This document shows positions 17,364-24,567 of a DNA stretch of 64,000 nt, piece after piece. Under the pieces are notes generated by a model. The model saw nothing but the letters and a program-made list of their open reading frames with translations, made no database searches and was not told the origin of the DNA. The translations under genes were made by a program, and so were the position numbers. The stretch lies in contig CAKPVJ010000003.1 in NCBI GenBank assembly GCA_934193515.1, positions 74,850 to 138,849 of the forward strand. Reading direction: 5' to 3'. Source of the stretch: an uncultured Megasphaera sp. GTDB taxonomy: Bacteria > Bacillota > Negativicutes > Veillonellales > Megasphaeraceae. The first letter of the stretch is position 1, and every line of letters starts with the position of its first letter.

Positions 17364-18513
17364 GTTTCTTACCATGGGCGTCACCATATTGACTGTCGCA
17401 GCATTGCTGGCCGGTTGTGGTGCACAAAAGGGAGCACAAAAAGGTGCTGTTTCTGTTAATACGTATAAAGTAGAAGCAGAAGATACGCCGGTCAAGGCGG
17501 AATACAGCGGCACTGTCACGGCAACGGATAAAGTACCGGTACGTGCCAAAATTTCCGGCCGCGTTGTGGAAAAATACGTACAAGGCGGTCAGAGCGTGAC
17601 AGCAGGACAGCCATTGTTCCGTATAGACAGCCGCAGCTATGATGCGGCACTGCAGGAAGCCAAGGCTACACAGGCCCAGGCAGCTGCCAACCTTGCCAAT
17701 GAACAGCTGAATTTACAGCGGTATCAGGCATTGGCCGATCAGGATGCGGTTTCCGTACAGACCGTAACGAATCAGGAAGCTGCTACACAGCAGCAGCAGG
17801 CTGTCTTGGAAGCACGGGCGGCACAGGTTCAGGCGGCACAGGACAATGTTGATGACACGATTGTGTATGCGCCGTTCGACGGCAAATTGAACGTAGATGA
17901 TGTACCGGTCGGCACCTATGCGACGGCTGGTTCTACAGCATTAGTTACGATTTCTTCAACCAATCCGGTATTTGTTGAATTCTCCGTCAGTGAAGCAGAA
18001 TATCTGCAGATGACGAAAAAAGCACCGGACGCACCGGGAAGCTGGGGCGACCATTTACAGCTCCGTTTGAGTGACGGCACGATGTATGCCTATGAAGGCC
18101 ATGTAACCCAGGTCAACCACGGCATGGACGGCAACTCCGGCTCTATTATTGTCAAAGCCGTATTTGACAATCCGGAAAACCTCTTGATTCCGGGCTTGTA
18201 CGGCACAGTCGTTTCCGACACGCAGGTACAGCAGAAAGCCTTGCTTGTACCGCAGCGCGCCGTACAGCAGACGTTAGGTAAATATTTCATTTCCGTTATT
18301 GATGAAAGCGGCCAGGCGCAAAACAAAGAAGTTACGCCGGGACAGAAAGTCGGGAAGTTCTGGATTATCAACAGCGGCTTGAATGACGGCGACTTGATTA
18401 TTGTCGATGGCTATCAAAAAGCCAATGGCGCAACCTTGGATCAGCATCTGCTTTCTAAAGATGACGTAGAAAACGATACCACGAGCAGTGACGCTGCAAG
18501 CCAGTCTAAATAG
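17347..18513 (+). CDS. RND efflux periplasmic adaptor lipoprotein (AcrA/MexA type)
   Basis: A membrane fusion protein of 388 residues that would bridge an inner-membrane RND pump to an outer-membrane channel. It has a lipoprotein signal with lipobox LAGC (Cys24), a barrel-sandwich half-motif (VPVRAKISGRVVEKYVQGGQ), a Gln/Ala-rich coiled-coil hairpin (about residues 100-165), the returning lipoyl half (IVYAPFDGKLNVDDVPVGTY) and a C-terminal beta-barrel. The Ser/Asp-rich tail is typical. It overlaps tetR by 17 bases and lies 14 bases before the pump gene. A lipidated adaptor implies a second membrane. Confidence 0.92.
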   Translation: MIKKHKFLTMGVTILTVAALLAGCGAQKGAQKGAVSVNTYKVEAEDTPVKAEYSGTVTATDKVPVRAKISGRVVEKYVQGGQSVTAGQPLFRIDSRSYDAALQEAKATQAQAAANLANEQLNLQRYQALADQDAVSVQTVTNQEAATQQQQAVLEARAAQVQAAQDNVDDTIVYAPFDGKLNVDDVPVGTYATAGSTALVTISSTNPVFVEFSVSEAEYLQMTKKAPDAPGSWGDHLQLRLSDGTMYAYEGHVTQVNHGMDGNSGSIIVKAVFDNPENLLIPGLYGTVVSDTQVQQKALLVPQRAVQQTLGKYFISVIDESGQAQNKEVTPGQKVGKFWIINSGLNDGDLIIVDGYQKANGATLDQHLLSKDDVENDTTSSDAASQSK

Positions 18514-18527
18514 GGGGCGAGAAGACA

Positions 18528-21500
18528 GTGATATCTAAATTTTTTATTGACAGGCCGATTTTTGCTATCGTTATATCCCTGATTATTTCTATTTTGGGTG
18601 TACTTTCGATAGTCACGCTTCCTGTCGCTAAATATCCAAACGTTACGCCGCCGCAGATTAGCGTATCTGCTACGTATGTAGGGGCCAACGCAGAAGTTAT
18701 CGGCGATACCGTTGCCAGTGTCATTGAACGGCAGCTGATCGGCGTCGATGATTTGGTAAACATGGAAAGTTCCAGTAACGACTCGGGCCGATATTCTCTG
18801 ACCGTACAGTATGAAACGGGTTCTGATGATGATATGGATATGGTCAATACGCAGAACCGTATCAGCCAGGTACAGTCTACGCTGCCGCAGGAAGTTACCC
18901 AGACAGGCGTTACGGTACAGAAATCTTCCAGCGGTACAGCTATGGTATTCTCGCTGTACTCTCCGAATGGTTCGTATGATGAAACATTTATGAAGAACTA
19001 TGCGACACAGTATTTCATGGATGAATTAAAAGGCGTATCCGGCATCGGCGATGTACAGGAATTTGGTTCTGACTATGCCATGCGTATTTGGATGGATCCA
19101 TTAAAAATGAGTGTCCTGAAAGTAACGCCGACGGATATTATTTCTGCCATTCAGACACAGAATACACAGGCTGCTGTTGGTACTGTCGGTTCACAGCCGA
19201 CGCCGTCGGACCAGACGTATCAATATACGATGCGTGCTGACGGCCGTTTGTCTACAGCTGATGAATTTAAAAAAGTTATTATTCGCACGAATGCTGATGG
19301 GACGATGGTTCGTGTCGGCGATGTAGCCAGGGTTGAATTGGGTTCCAAGGATTATACTGTTCATGGCTATTTTGGCGGCCAGCCGAGTGCTACTTTTATG
19401 ATTAGCTTGACTTCGGATGCCAATGCAATGCAGACCGTAAGCAATGCTACCAAAGTATTGGCTAAGGCAAAAGAATCCTTCCCGTCTGATTTGGATTATA
19501 AAATCGTATACGACAGCACGAAATTCGTAAAAGCATCTATCGAAGAAGTTATTATTACATTCGTCGAAGCCCTGCTTTTAGTTGCAGCGATTGTATACTT
19601 ATTCTTACAAAGCGGTCGTTCTACGTTAATTCCGCTGTTGGCTGTACCAGTATCTCTGTTGGGTACATTTGCCTGCTTCAAAGTGCTCGATTTCTCCATT
19701 AACACGTTGACATTGTTTGCCATGGTATTGGCTATCGGCCTGCTGGTCGATGATGCCATCGTTGTTATCGAAGCGGTTGAATATGAAATCAAGTACAACA
19801 GCAGGTCGCCGCGCGAGGCTACCATTATTGCGATGCAGAATGTACAAGGCCCGGTTATCGGCGTTGCCTGCGTACTGGCATCCGTATTCGTACCGGTCGG
19901 CTTCCTCAGCGGCATGAGCGGCGTACTGTATCGGCAGTTTGCGTTGACGATTGCCGTATCTGTCGCCATTTCCGCGTTTGTAGCCTTGACGTTGACACCG
20001 GCTATGTGCGCATCCATTTTGCGTGTGCATAAGCCGACGGAAAATGCCCATGGCCTGTTCAAATTTTTCCAGTGGTTTAATGCGACCTTTGACCGCATCG
20101 TCAACTGGTACGGCATTCGCTTAGCCTATTTGAACCAGCGCATCAAATGGTGCGTCGTGTTCCTGATTATTATTTCCGGTATTTCCGGTTTCTTGTTTAC
20201 CATTATTCCGACTGGTTTCGTACCATCTGAAGATAATGGCTTCCTCATGGTCAATACGACACTGCCGGAAGGCACGTCGCAGACAGAAACACAAAAAATT
20301 GCCAACAACTTGGGCAAATGGCTTGAATCACAGCCAGGCGTCAAAATGTCTATGAACGTCGTCGGCTTTAGTATGCTTGCCGGCGGCGCCAAATCCAACG
20401 GTGCCGTATCCTTCGTTTCTATGAACGACTGGGACGAACGTAAAACAAAAGACTTATCGGTTGATACGTTGGTTGGCAAAACGATGATGCACGGCATGCA
20501 AATACCGCAGGCTACGGTTGTAGCTATCAACCCGCCGCCAATCGACGGGATGGGCGTATCCTCCGGCTTTACCATGCAGATTGAAGACCGCGGCGGTCAC
20601 ACGACAGCCCAGTTAAATGACACGGTACAGAAGTTCCTGGCAGCCGCTCGGAAACGTCCGGAAATCGGCAACATTTATACAGCCTTTTCCAACGATACGC
20701 CAGGGTATAAACTGGATATTGACCGCGATAAAGTAGCTCGTGAAGGCGTTTCTCTGAGTTCCGTATATTCTACGCTGCAGGCTTTCTATGGTTCCTATCA
20801 GATTAATGATTTCACCATTTTTGGCCGTAACTTTAAAGTTGTCATCCAAGCTTCGCCGGAATACCGCCAGAAGATTGAAGACAACAACAACTTGTATGTA
20901 CGCAACTCCAAGAATGAATTGGTATCTATTGCCAACTTTGTTCGACCCAAATCCGTCGGTTCTGCTTCTATTATCAACCGCTTTAACGATTACCCGGCTA
21001 TCAAAGTCATGGGGGCGCCTGCCAGCGGCGTCAGCTCCGGCGATACGCTGAAAGCATTGGAAGAAGTAGCAAAAGAAACGTTGGGTGAAGGCTATCAGTA
21101 TGAATGGTCCGGCATGAGCCGTGAAGAAGTCAAGGCCGGCAACCAAACGATTTATGTCTTTGCCTTAGCACTGCTCTTTGTATTCTTGGTATTGGCAGCC
21201 TTGTACGAAAGCTGGAAAGTACCATTTGCTGTACTCTTTAGTGTACCGACAGGCTTGTTTGGCGCGACACTCTTTACGTATATTTTCAACCAGACCAACA
21301 ATATTTACTTCCAGATTGGTATTTTGGCTGTCATCGGCTTGGCCGCCAAGAATGCTATCTTGATTATTGAATACGCTAAAGTTCGTGTAGATGAACGCGG
21401 CATGGATCCCGTATCGGCAGCTATCGAAGCCGCAAAAATCCGTCTGCGTCCTATCATCATGACGTCCCTGGCATTTGTCGTCGGGTCTATCCCGCTGGCA

Positions 21501-21689
21501 ACAGCTACCGGTGCAGGCGCAGCGTCCCGTGTTACCATGGGCATCGCCGTCGTCTTCGGTACATCCATGGCGACTATCTTAGGGGTATTCATCATTCCGA
21601 TGCTCTTTATTTTAGTAGAAAAACTGGGGCATCGCGGAAGCTATACGAAACAAAAACCTCAAAACATAGGCAGAATGAGTGACATATAA
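18528..21689 (+). CDS. RND multidrug efflux pump (AcrB/HAE1 type)
   Basis: A 1053-residue inner-membrane transporter with the 12-segment RND plan and two large periplasmic loops. It opens ISKFFIDRPIFAIVISLIIS. The proton-relay residues are present: Asp408-Asp409 in GLLVDDAIVVIE and Lys941 in IGLAAKNAILIIE, matching AcrB D407, D408 and K940. The start is GTG with a GGGGGCGAG site. No TolC-like outer-membrane gene follows; a strong terminator comes 38 bases after the stop, so the channel must be encoded elsewhere. Substrates cannot be read from sequence; HAE1 members export drugs, bile salts and fatty acids. Confidence 0.95.
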   Translation: MISKFFIDRPIFAIVISLIISILGVLSIVTLPVAKYPNVTPPQISVSATYVGANAEVIGDTVASVIERQLIGVDDLVNMESSSNDSGRYSLTVQYETGSDDDMDMVNTQNRISQVQSTLPQEVTQTGVTVQKSSSGTAMVFSLYSPNGSYDETFMKNYATQYFMDELKGVSGIGDVQEFGSDYAMRIWMDPLKMSVLKVTPTDIISAIQTQNTQAAVGTVGSQPTPSDQTYQYTMRADGRLSTADEFKKVIIRTNADGTMVRVGDVARVELGSKDYTVHGYFGGQPSATFMISLTSDANAMQTVSNATKVLAKAKESFPSDLDYKIVYDSTKFVKASIEEVIITFVEALLLVAAIVYLFLQSGRSTLIPLLAVPVSLLGTFACFKVLDFSINTLTLFAMVLAIGLLVDDAIVVIEAVEYEIKYNSRSPREATIIAMQNVQGPVIGVACVLASVFVPVGFLSGMSGVLYRQFALTIAVSVAISAFVALTLTPAMCASILRVHKPTENAHGLFKFFQWFNATFDRIVNWYGIRLAYLNQRIKWCVVFLIIISGISGFLFTIIPTGFVPSEDNGFLMVNTTLPEGTSQTETQKIANNLGKWLESQPGVKMSMNVVGFSMLAGGAKSNGAVSFVSMNDWDERKTKDLSVDTLVGKTMMHGMQIPQATVVAINPPPIDGMGVSSGFTMQIEDRGGHTTAQLNDTVQKFLAAARKRPEIGNIYTAFSNDTPGYKLDIDRDKVAREGVSLSSVYSTLQAFYGSYQINDFTIFGRNFKVVIQASPEYRQKIEDNNNLYVRNSKNELVSIANFVRPKSVGSASIINRFNDYPAIKVMGAPASGVSSGDTLKALEEVAKETLGEGYQYEWSGMSREEVKAGNQTIYVFALALLFVFLVLAALYESWKVPFAVLFSVPTGLFGATLFTYIFNQTNNIYFQIGILAVIGLAAKNAILIIEYAKVRVDERGMDPVSAAIEAAKIRLRPIIMTSLAFVVGSIPLATATGAGAASRVTMGIAVVFGTSMATILGVFIIPMLFILVEKLGHRGSYTKQKPQNIGRMSDI

Positions 21690-21727
21690 AAAACTGTCAT
21701 CTGTTCTTGACCTAGTTAAAAACCAGC

Positions 21728-21775
21728 AAAGTGCTGTTTTGCATGCGTTGTGTACGCTGCAGGACAGCACTTTTT
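21728..21775 (+). terminator. Terminator of the RND operon
   Basis: A perfect 10-base stem (AAAGTGCTGT / ACAGCACTTT) with a structured 26-base loop runs into five T bases. Confidence 0.8.
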
Positions 21776-21825
21776 GGTTCTTTGATAAACAAAGGGAGCG
21801 TAAAATAGTTTGTACAAGAGGTGTA

Positions 21826-21865
21826 TTGATAAAATCTTTTATAAAAGTATATACTATGTATATAC
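21826..21865 (+). promoter_or_regulatory. mazEF promoter with overlapping operator
   Basis: TTGATA (21826-21831) and TATACT (21850-21855) are 18 bases apart. Two copies of the self-complementary octamer GTATATAC (21847-21854 and 21858-21865), three bases apart, cover the -10 box and the start site. Such paired palindromes are what MazE-type antitoxins bind for autorepression. Confidence 0.65.
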
Positions 21866-21883
21866 GTAAGGAGAAACGGCACC

Positions 21884-22132
21884 ATGGAAACAACAATTAA
21901 AATTCAAAAGTGGGGAAACTCACATGGGATACGGCTTCCTAAAGTCGTATTGGATGCGGTGCAATGGAAAGAAAATGATACGATAGAAATTATTGAACAA
22001 AATGGAAGCCTGCTTCTCAAACCGATTGCACCTAAGCGAAAATCTATTGATGAATTGTTTGCTGGGTATCAGGGAGCGTATAAAGCAAAAGAAATAGACT
22101 GGGGAGAAAAAGCGGGTAGCGAAATATGGTAA
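21884..22132 (+). CDS. mazE: MazE-like antitoxin (AbrB/SpoVT fold)
   Basis: An 82-residue antitoxin. The N-terminal swapped-hairpin DNA-binding domain is clear (IKIQKWGNSHGIRLPK, then NDTIEIIEQNGSLLLKPI). The C-terminal tail (about residues 50-82, rich in Lys, Asp, Glu and Trp) is the expected MazF-binding region. The ATG follows AAGGAG. It overlaps mazF by seven bases, so antitoxin and toxin are made together. It would repress its own promoter through the GTATATAC sites upstream. Confidence 0.9.
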   Translation: METTIKIQKWGNSHGIRLPKVVLDAVQWKENDTIEIIEQNGSLLLKPIAPKRKSIDELFAGYQGAYKAKEIDWGEKAGSEIW

Positions 22133-22455
22133 AACAAGGCTCTATTATCAAAATAAACTTTAATCCCCAATCAGGACATGAACAGGCAGGGTACCGTTCT
22201 GCTGTAGTGATTAGCAACAACACGTTTAATGAAAAAGCCAGGCTAGCGATTGTTTGTCCTATAACGAATACAAAAAATAATTTTCCATTGCATATTCCTT
22301 TAGATAACAGAACGATAACAACCGGATGCATCTTATGTGAACATATACGGGCATTGGACGTTGAATCCAGAGGATACCGCGTAGTGGAGCAGTTGCCGGA
22401 AGACCTTTTACAACAAACATTAAACATAGCATTTGCAGAGATTGATACCCCGTAA
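22126..22455 (+). CDS. mazF: MazF/PemK-type mRNA interferase toxin
   Basis: A 109-residue toxin of the MazF/PemK/ChpB family, a sequence-specific ribonuclease that stops growth when free of MazE. Family features are KQGSIIKINFNPQSGHEQAGYRSA at the N-terminus (given here in two parts: KQGSIIKINF and NPQSGHEQAGYRSA), VCPITNT in the middle and CEHIRALDVESRGY, which holds the usual (S/T)-D-Q-like active region. The gene appears intact. The locus lies between two terminators, as a self-contained module. Confidence 0.92.
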   Translation: MVKQGSIIKINFNPQSGHEQAGYRSAVVISNNTFNEKARLAIVCPITNTKNNFPLHIPLDNRTITTGCILCEHIRALDVESRGYRVVEQLPEDLLQQTLNIAFAEIDTP

Positions 22456-22459
22456 AACG

Positions 22460-22494
22460 AGAAGAAGCATGATTTTGTCGTGCTTCTTCTTTTT
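22460..22494 (+). terminator. Terminator of mazEF
   Basis: AGAAGAAGCA pairs with TGCTTCTTCT over a short loop and runs into TTTT. From 22495 to 22701 there is no intact gene; an ORF scrap in that interval is described in the findings. Confidence 0.75.
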
Positions 22495-22701
22495 AGTTGG
22501 GAGAGAAACGGCATTTCACGGCCCCTACTACTTGATGGTAAGTCCGTTGTAAAATGTTGGAGTGCATTTCAAATCATTTCCTAAGGATGGACGAAAGTGA
22601 AGGTTTCTTATATTTTTATTATGGAGCCTTTAAAATAAAAAAATTCCAGCGACATTCATAGATTTATTAGTCAAACGTATCAAAAAGAGCAGCAAGCAGA
22701 A

Positions 22702-22730
22702 TTGATTGCAGGCATGAAAATCGTTATACT
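22702..22730 (+). promoter_or_regulatory. Flavodoxin promoter
   Basis: TTGATT (22702-22707) and TATACT (22725-22730) are exactly 17 bases apart, 65 bases before the flavodoxin ATG. Confidence 0.65.
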
Positions 22731-22737
22731 AAGGAAG

Positions 22738-22771
22738 AACGTATAGAAACATAATAAACATAATATACGTT
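22738..22771 (+). promoter_or_regulatory. Inverted repeat in the flavodoxin leader
   Basis: AACGTATA (22738-22745) and TATACGTT (22764-22771) form a perfect 8-base inverted repeat immediately downstream of the predicted start site. Position and symmetry fit a repressor operator; no regulator is known for it. Confidence 0.4.
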
Positions 22772-22794
22772 TATACGTGAGGAGGATATATAAA

Positions 22795-23310
22795 ATGGCA
22801 GTATTGACAGTATTTTATTCTCGAGCAGATGAAAATTATTTTAATGGGGCACACAAGTATATTCGCGTAGGCAACACGGAACGGGTTGCGCAGATGGTGG
22901 CAGAGATTACAGGTTCGGTATTGTTTAAGATAGAACAAGTCCAGCCGTATGCGGCATCGTATGATGCCTGTGTTGCCCAGGCCCGCCAGGATTTGCAGAA
23001 TCAGGCACGGCCAGCATTGAAAGCACTGCCCCAGAATTGGGAACAGTATGATGAAATTTATCTTGGCTATCCGAACTACTGCGGCACGATGCCCATGGCC
23101 GTATATACGTTTTTGGAAGCACTCGACTTTTCCGGCAAAGTCATTCATCCGTTTTGCACGCATGAAGGCGGCGGCTTGTCGCATACCGAAAAGGATATTC
23201 AAAAGGCAGCGCCGGGAGCACGGGTAACGAACGGGTTGGCTGTGCATGGCAGTGCCGCAGCCGACGCCAAAGAAGCCGTCAGCGCGTGGATTGCATCTTG
23301 TAAGGCATAA
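22795..23310 (+). CDS. Flavodoxin-like protein
   Basis: A 171-residue flavodoxin-fold protein (Flavodoxin_4 type) expected to bind FMN. The first strand and phosphate loop region are present (LTVFYSRADENYF, then RVGNTERVAQMVAEI), as is the second loop IYLGYPNYCGTMPMAVYTFLE. Such proteins carry electrons or reduce quinone-like compounds in anaerobes. The ATG at 22795 follows GAGGAGG; the ATG six codons upstream overlaps that ribosome site. The gene stands alone between its promoter and a terminator shared with the convergent nitrilase gene. Confidence 0.85.
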   Translation: MAVLTVFYSRADENYFNGAHKYIRVGNTERVAQMVAEITGSVLFKIEQVQPYAASYDACVAQARQDLQNQARPALKALPQNWEQYDEIYLGYPNYCGTMPMAVYTFLEALDFSGKVIHPFCTHEGGGLSHTEKDIQKAAPGARVTNGLAVHGSAAADAKEAVSAWIASCKA

Positions 23311-23334
23311 TTGGCATCGATATATACAAAAATA

Positions 23335-23371
23335 AAGTCCTCGAATAGGTGTGTCTGTTCGAGGACTTTTT
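23335..23371. terminator. Bidirectional terminator between flavodoxin and nitrilase genes
   Basis: AAGTCCTCGAA / TTCGAGGACTT is a perfect 11-base stem with TTTTT on the plus strand; on the minus strand the sequence after the stem is TATTTTTG. It can serve both convergent genes. Confidence 0.78.
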
Positions 23372-23385
23372 CTATAGAAACTAGA

Positions 23386-24177
23386 TTACAAATACCATTC
23401 CGGACGGCGGGTGGACAGATACGGTACTTGTTTTCGCAGCGCGGCGGCATCTGGCAGATGTATATCACAGCATACGAGTTGTTCTTGATCGTCTGCTTTG
23501 ACGAGGACGTCGCCTTTGGGGGAGACGACGAGGGATTCGCCGGCAAATTCCATTGCCCCTTCCGTTCCTACACGATTGCACATGGCAATGAAGACTTGGT
23601 TTTGCATGGCCTGCACGCGGATTTCCCATTCAAATAGTTCCATCGGTTCGGCTTTGGTATTGGCTGTAGGAATCAGAATTAAATCGGCTCCCTTCAGCGT
23701 GCATGTGCGGATGCTTTCCGGCAGATGACGGTCGTAGCAAATGACGATGCCTACTTTGCCCCAAGGCGTATCAAACACTTTAAAACCATCATCGGATGGC
23801 GTGTAGTAGTCTTGTTCATAAAACTGTTTGGCCTGGGCGATATGGACCATTTTGGCAGAGTCCAGCCATTTCCCTTCCGGCGTCAGCCAAAGCGACGTGT
23901 CGTACCGCTTGCCCTGCAGTTCCAAATACAGGTTGGGAGACAGGTAGTAGTGATGCTGTGCCGCTTTTTGGCACAAAGAGGCAATCACAGGAGCGTCCGG
24001 CGTCAGACAGTAGGCGTCGGCGTTTTGCTTTTCATATTGAGGAAAGAACGGCGATAATTGAATTTCCGGAAAAAACAACAGGTCGCAGTCCCTGGCTTCA
24101 TCACAAAAACGAAGTGACTTGGCGGCGTTTTTCTCCAGGGCTTTTTCCATAGACAGTTGAGCTAAGGCAAGTTTCAT
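23386..24177 (-). CDS. Carbon-nitrogen hydrolase (nitrilase superfamily)
   Basis: A 263-residue amidase of the nitrilase superfamily, closest in look to N-carbamoylputrescine amidase or omega-amidase types. The Glu-Lys-Cys triad is visible: Glu38 in FFPEIQ, Lys109 in SAKMVHIAQ and Cys147 in VICYDRHLPE. The conserved late segment IRVQAMQNQVFIAMCNRVG is also present. The start at 24177 gives the usual MKLALAQLS head; a frame start further upstream (24264) lies in the promoter region. The ribosome site is odd: a run of eight G bases (C8 at 24183-24190 on the plus strand) lies just before the ATG. The amide substrate is not predictable. Confidence 0.88.
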   Translation of the reverse strand: MKLALAQLSMEKALEKNAAKSLRFCDEARDCDLLFFPEIQLSPFFPQYEKQNADAYCLTPDAPVIASLCQKAAQHHYYLSPNLYLELQGKRYDTSLWLTPEGKWLDSAKMVHIAQAKQFYEQDYYTPSDDGFKVFDTPWGKVGIVICYDRHLPESIRTCTLKGADLILIPTANTKAEPMELFEWEIRVQAMQNQVFIAMCNRVGTEGAMEFAGESLVVSPKGDVLVKADDQEQLVCCDIHLPDAAALRKQVPYLSTRRPEWYL

Positions 24178-24182
24178 AAAAT

Positions 24183-24190
24183 CCCCCCCC
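24183..24190 (-). repeat. C8/G8 homopolymer in the ribosome-binding region
   Basis: Eight consecutive C bases on the plus strand (G8 on the coding strand) end six bases before the start codon of the nitrilase-family gene and take the place of its ribosome site. Tracts this long can slip during replication, which would change the ribosome-site spacing. Confidence 0.6.
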
Positions 24191-24252
24191 TTGGCAGTAC
24201 CGTGTATTCGTTTAAAAATATACGAAAATTTTTTGAAAAAATGAATACTTTC

Positions 24253-24281
24253 ATTATATTCCATGACAGAGAGATACGCAA
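24253..24281 (-). promoter_or_regulatory. Promoter of the nitrilase-family gene
   Basis: On the minus strand TTGCGT (complement of 24276-24281) and TATAAT (complement of 24253-24258) are 17 bases apart. The rest of the 24178-24567 gap holds AT-rich sequence and the topA promoter; I see no gene in it. Confidence 0.7.
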
Positions 24282-24412
24282 TAAATGTAAGTTAAAAGAA
24301 GTCACAAAGAAAAATATTCTTGAATTTTAATCGAATATATTTCCTGTATATGGAAATGCGGGAAAATACGGATGGATGCCGACATGACAGTCCAGCAGTT
24401 TGCACGGCGTCG

Positions 24413-24440
24413 TTTGCTTTGCTGTAAAATATACTATAAT
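24413..24440 (+). promoter_or_regulatory. Promoter of the topA operon
   Basis: TTTGCT (24413-24418) and TATAAT (24435-24440) are 16 bases apart, leaving a leader of about 120 bases before topA. Confidence 0.5.
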
Positions 24441-24567
24441 ATATAGATGTATATAAGAAATACCTTGAAAGGCTTGTCGGAATAGTGTATGATTTTAAAA
24501 GGTTTTATTACAATGTGATACGCAGCGCAGGCAGAAACTGCTTGCTGGAAAGTTAGGATGGAGATAT

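Noticed and set aside
21679..21900. 73-codon plus-strand frame between the RND pump and mazE
   Set aside because: It spans the terminator of the RND operon and the mazEF promoter and has no ribosome site.
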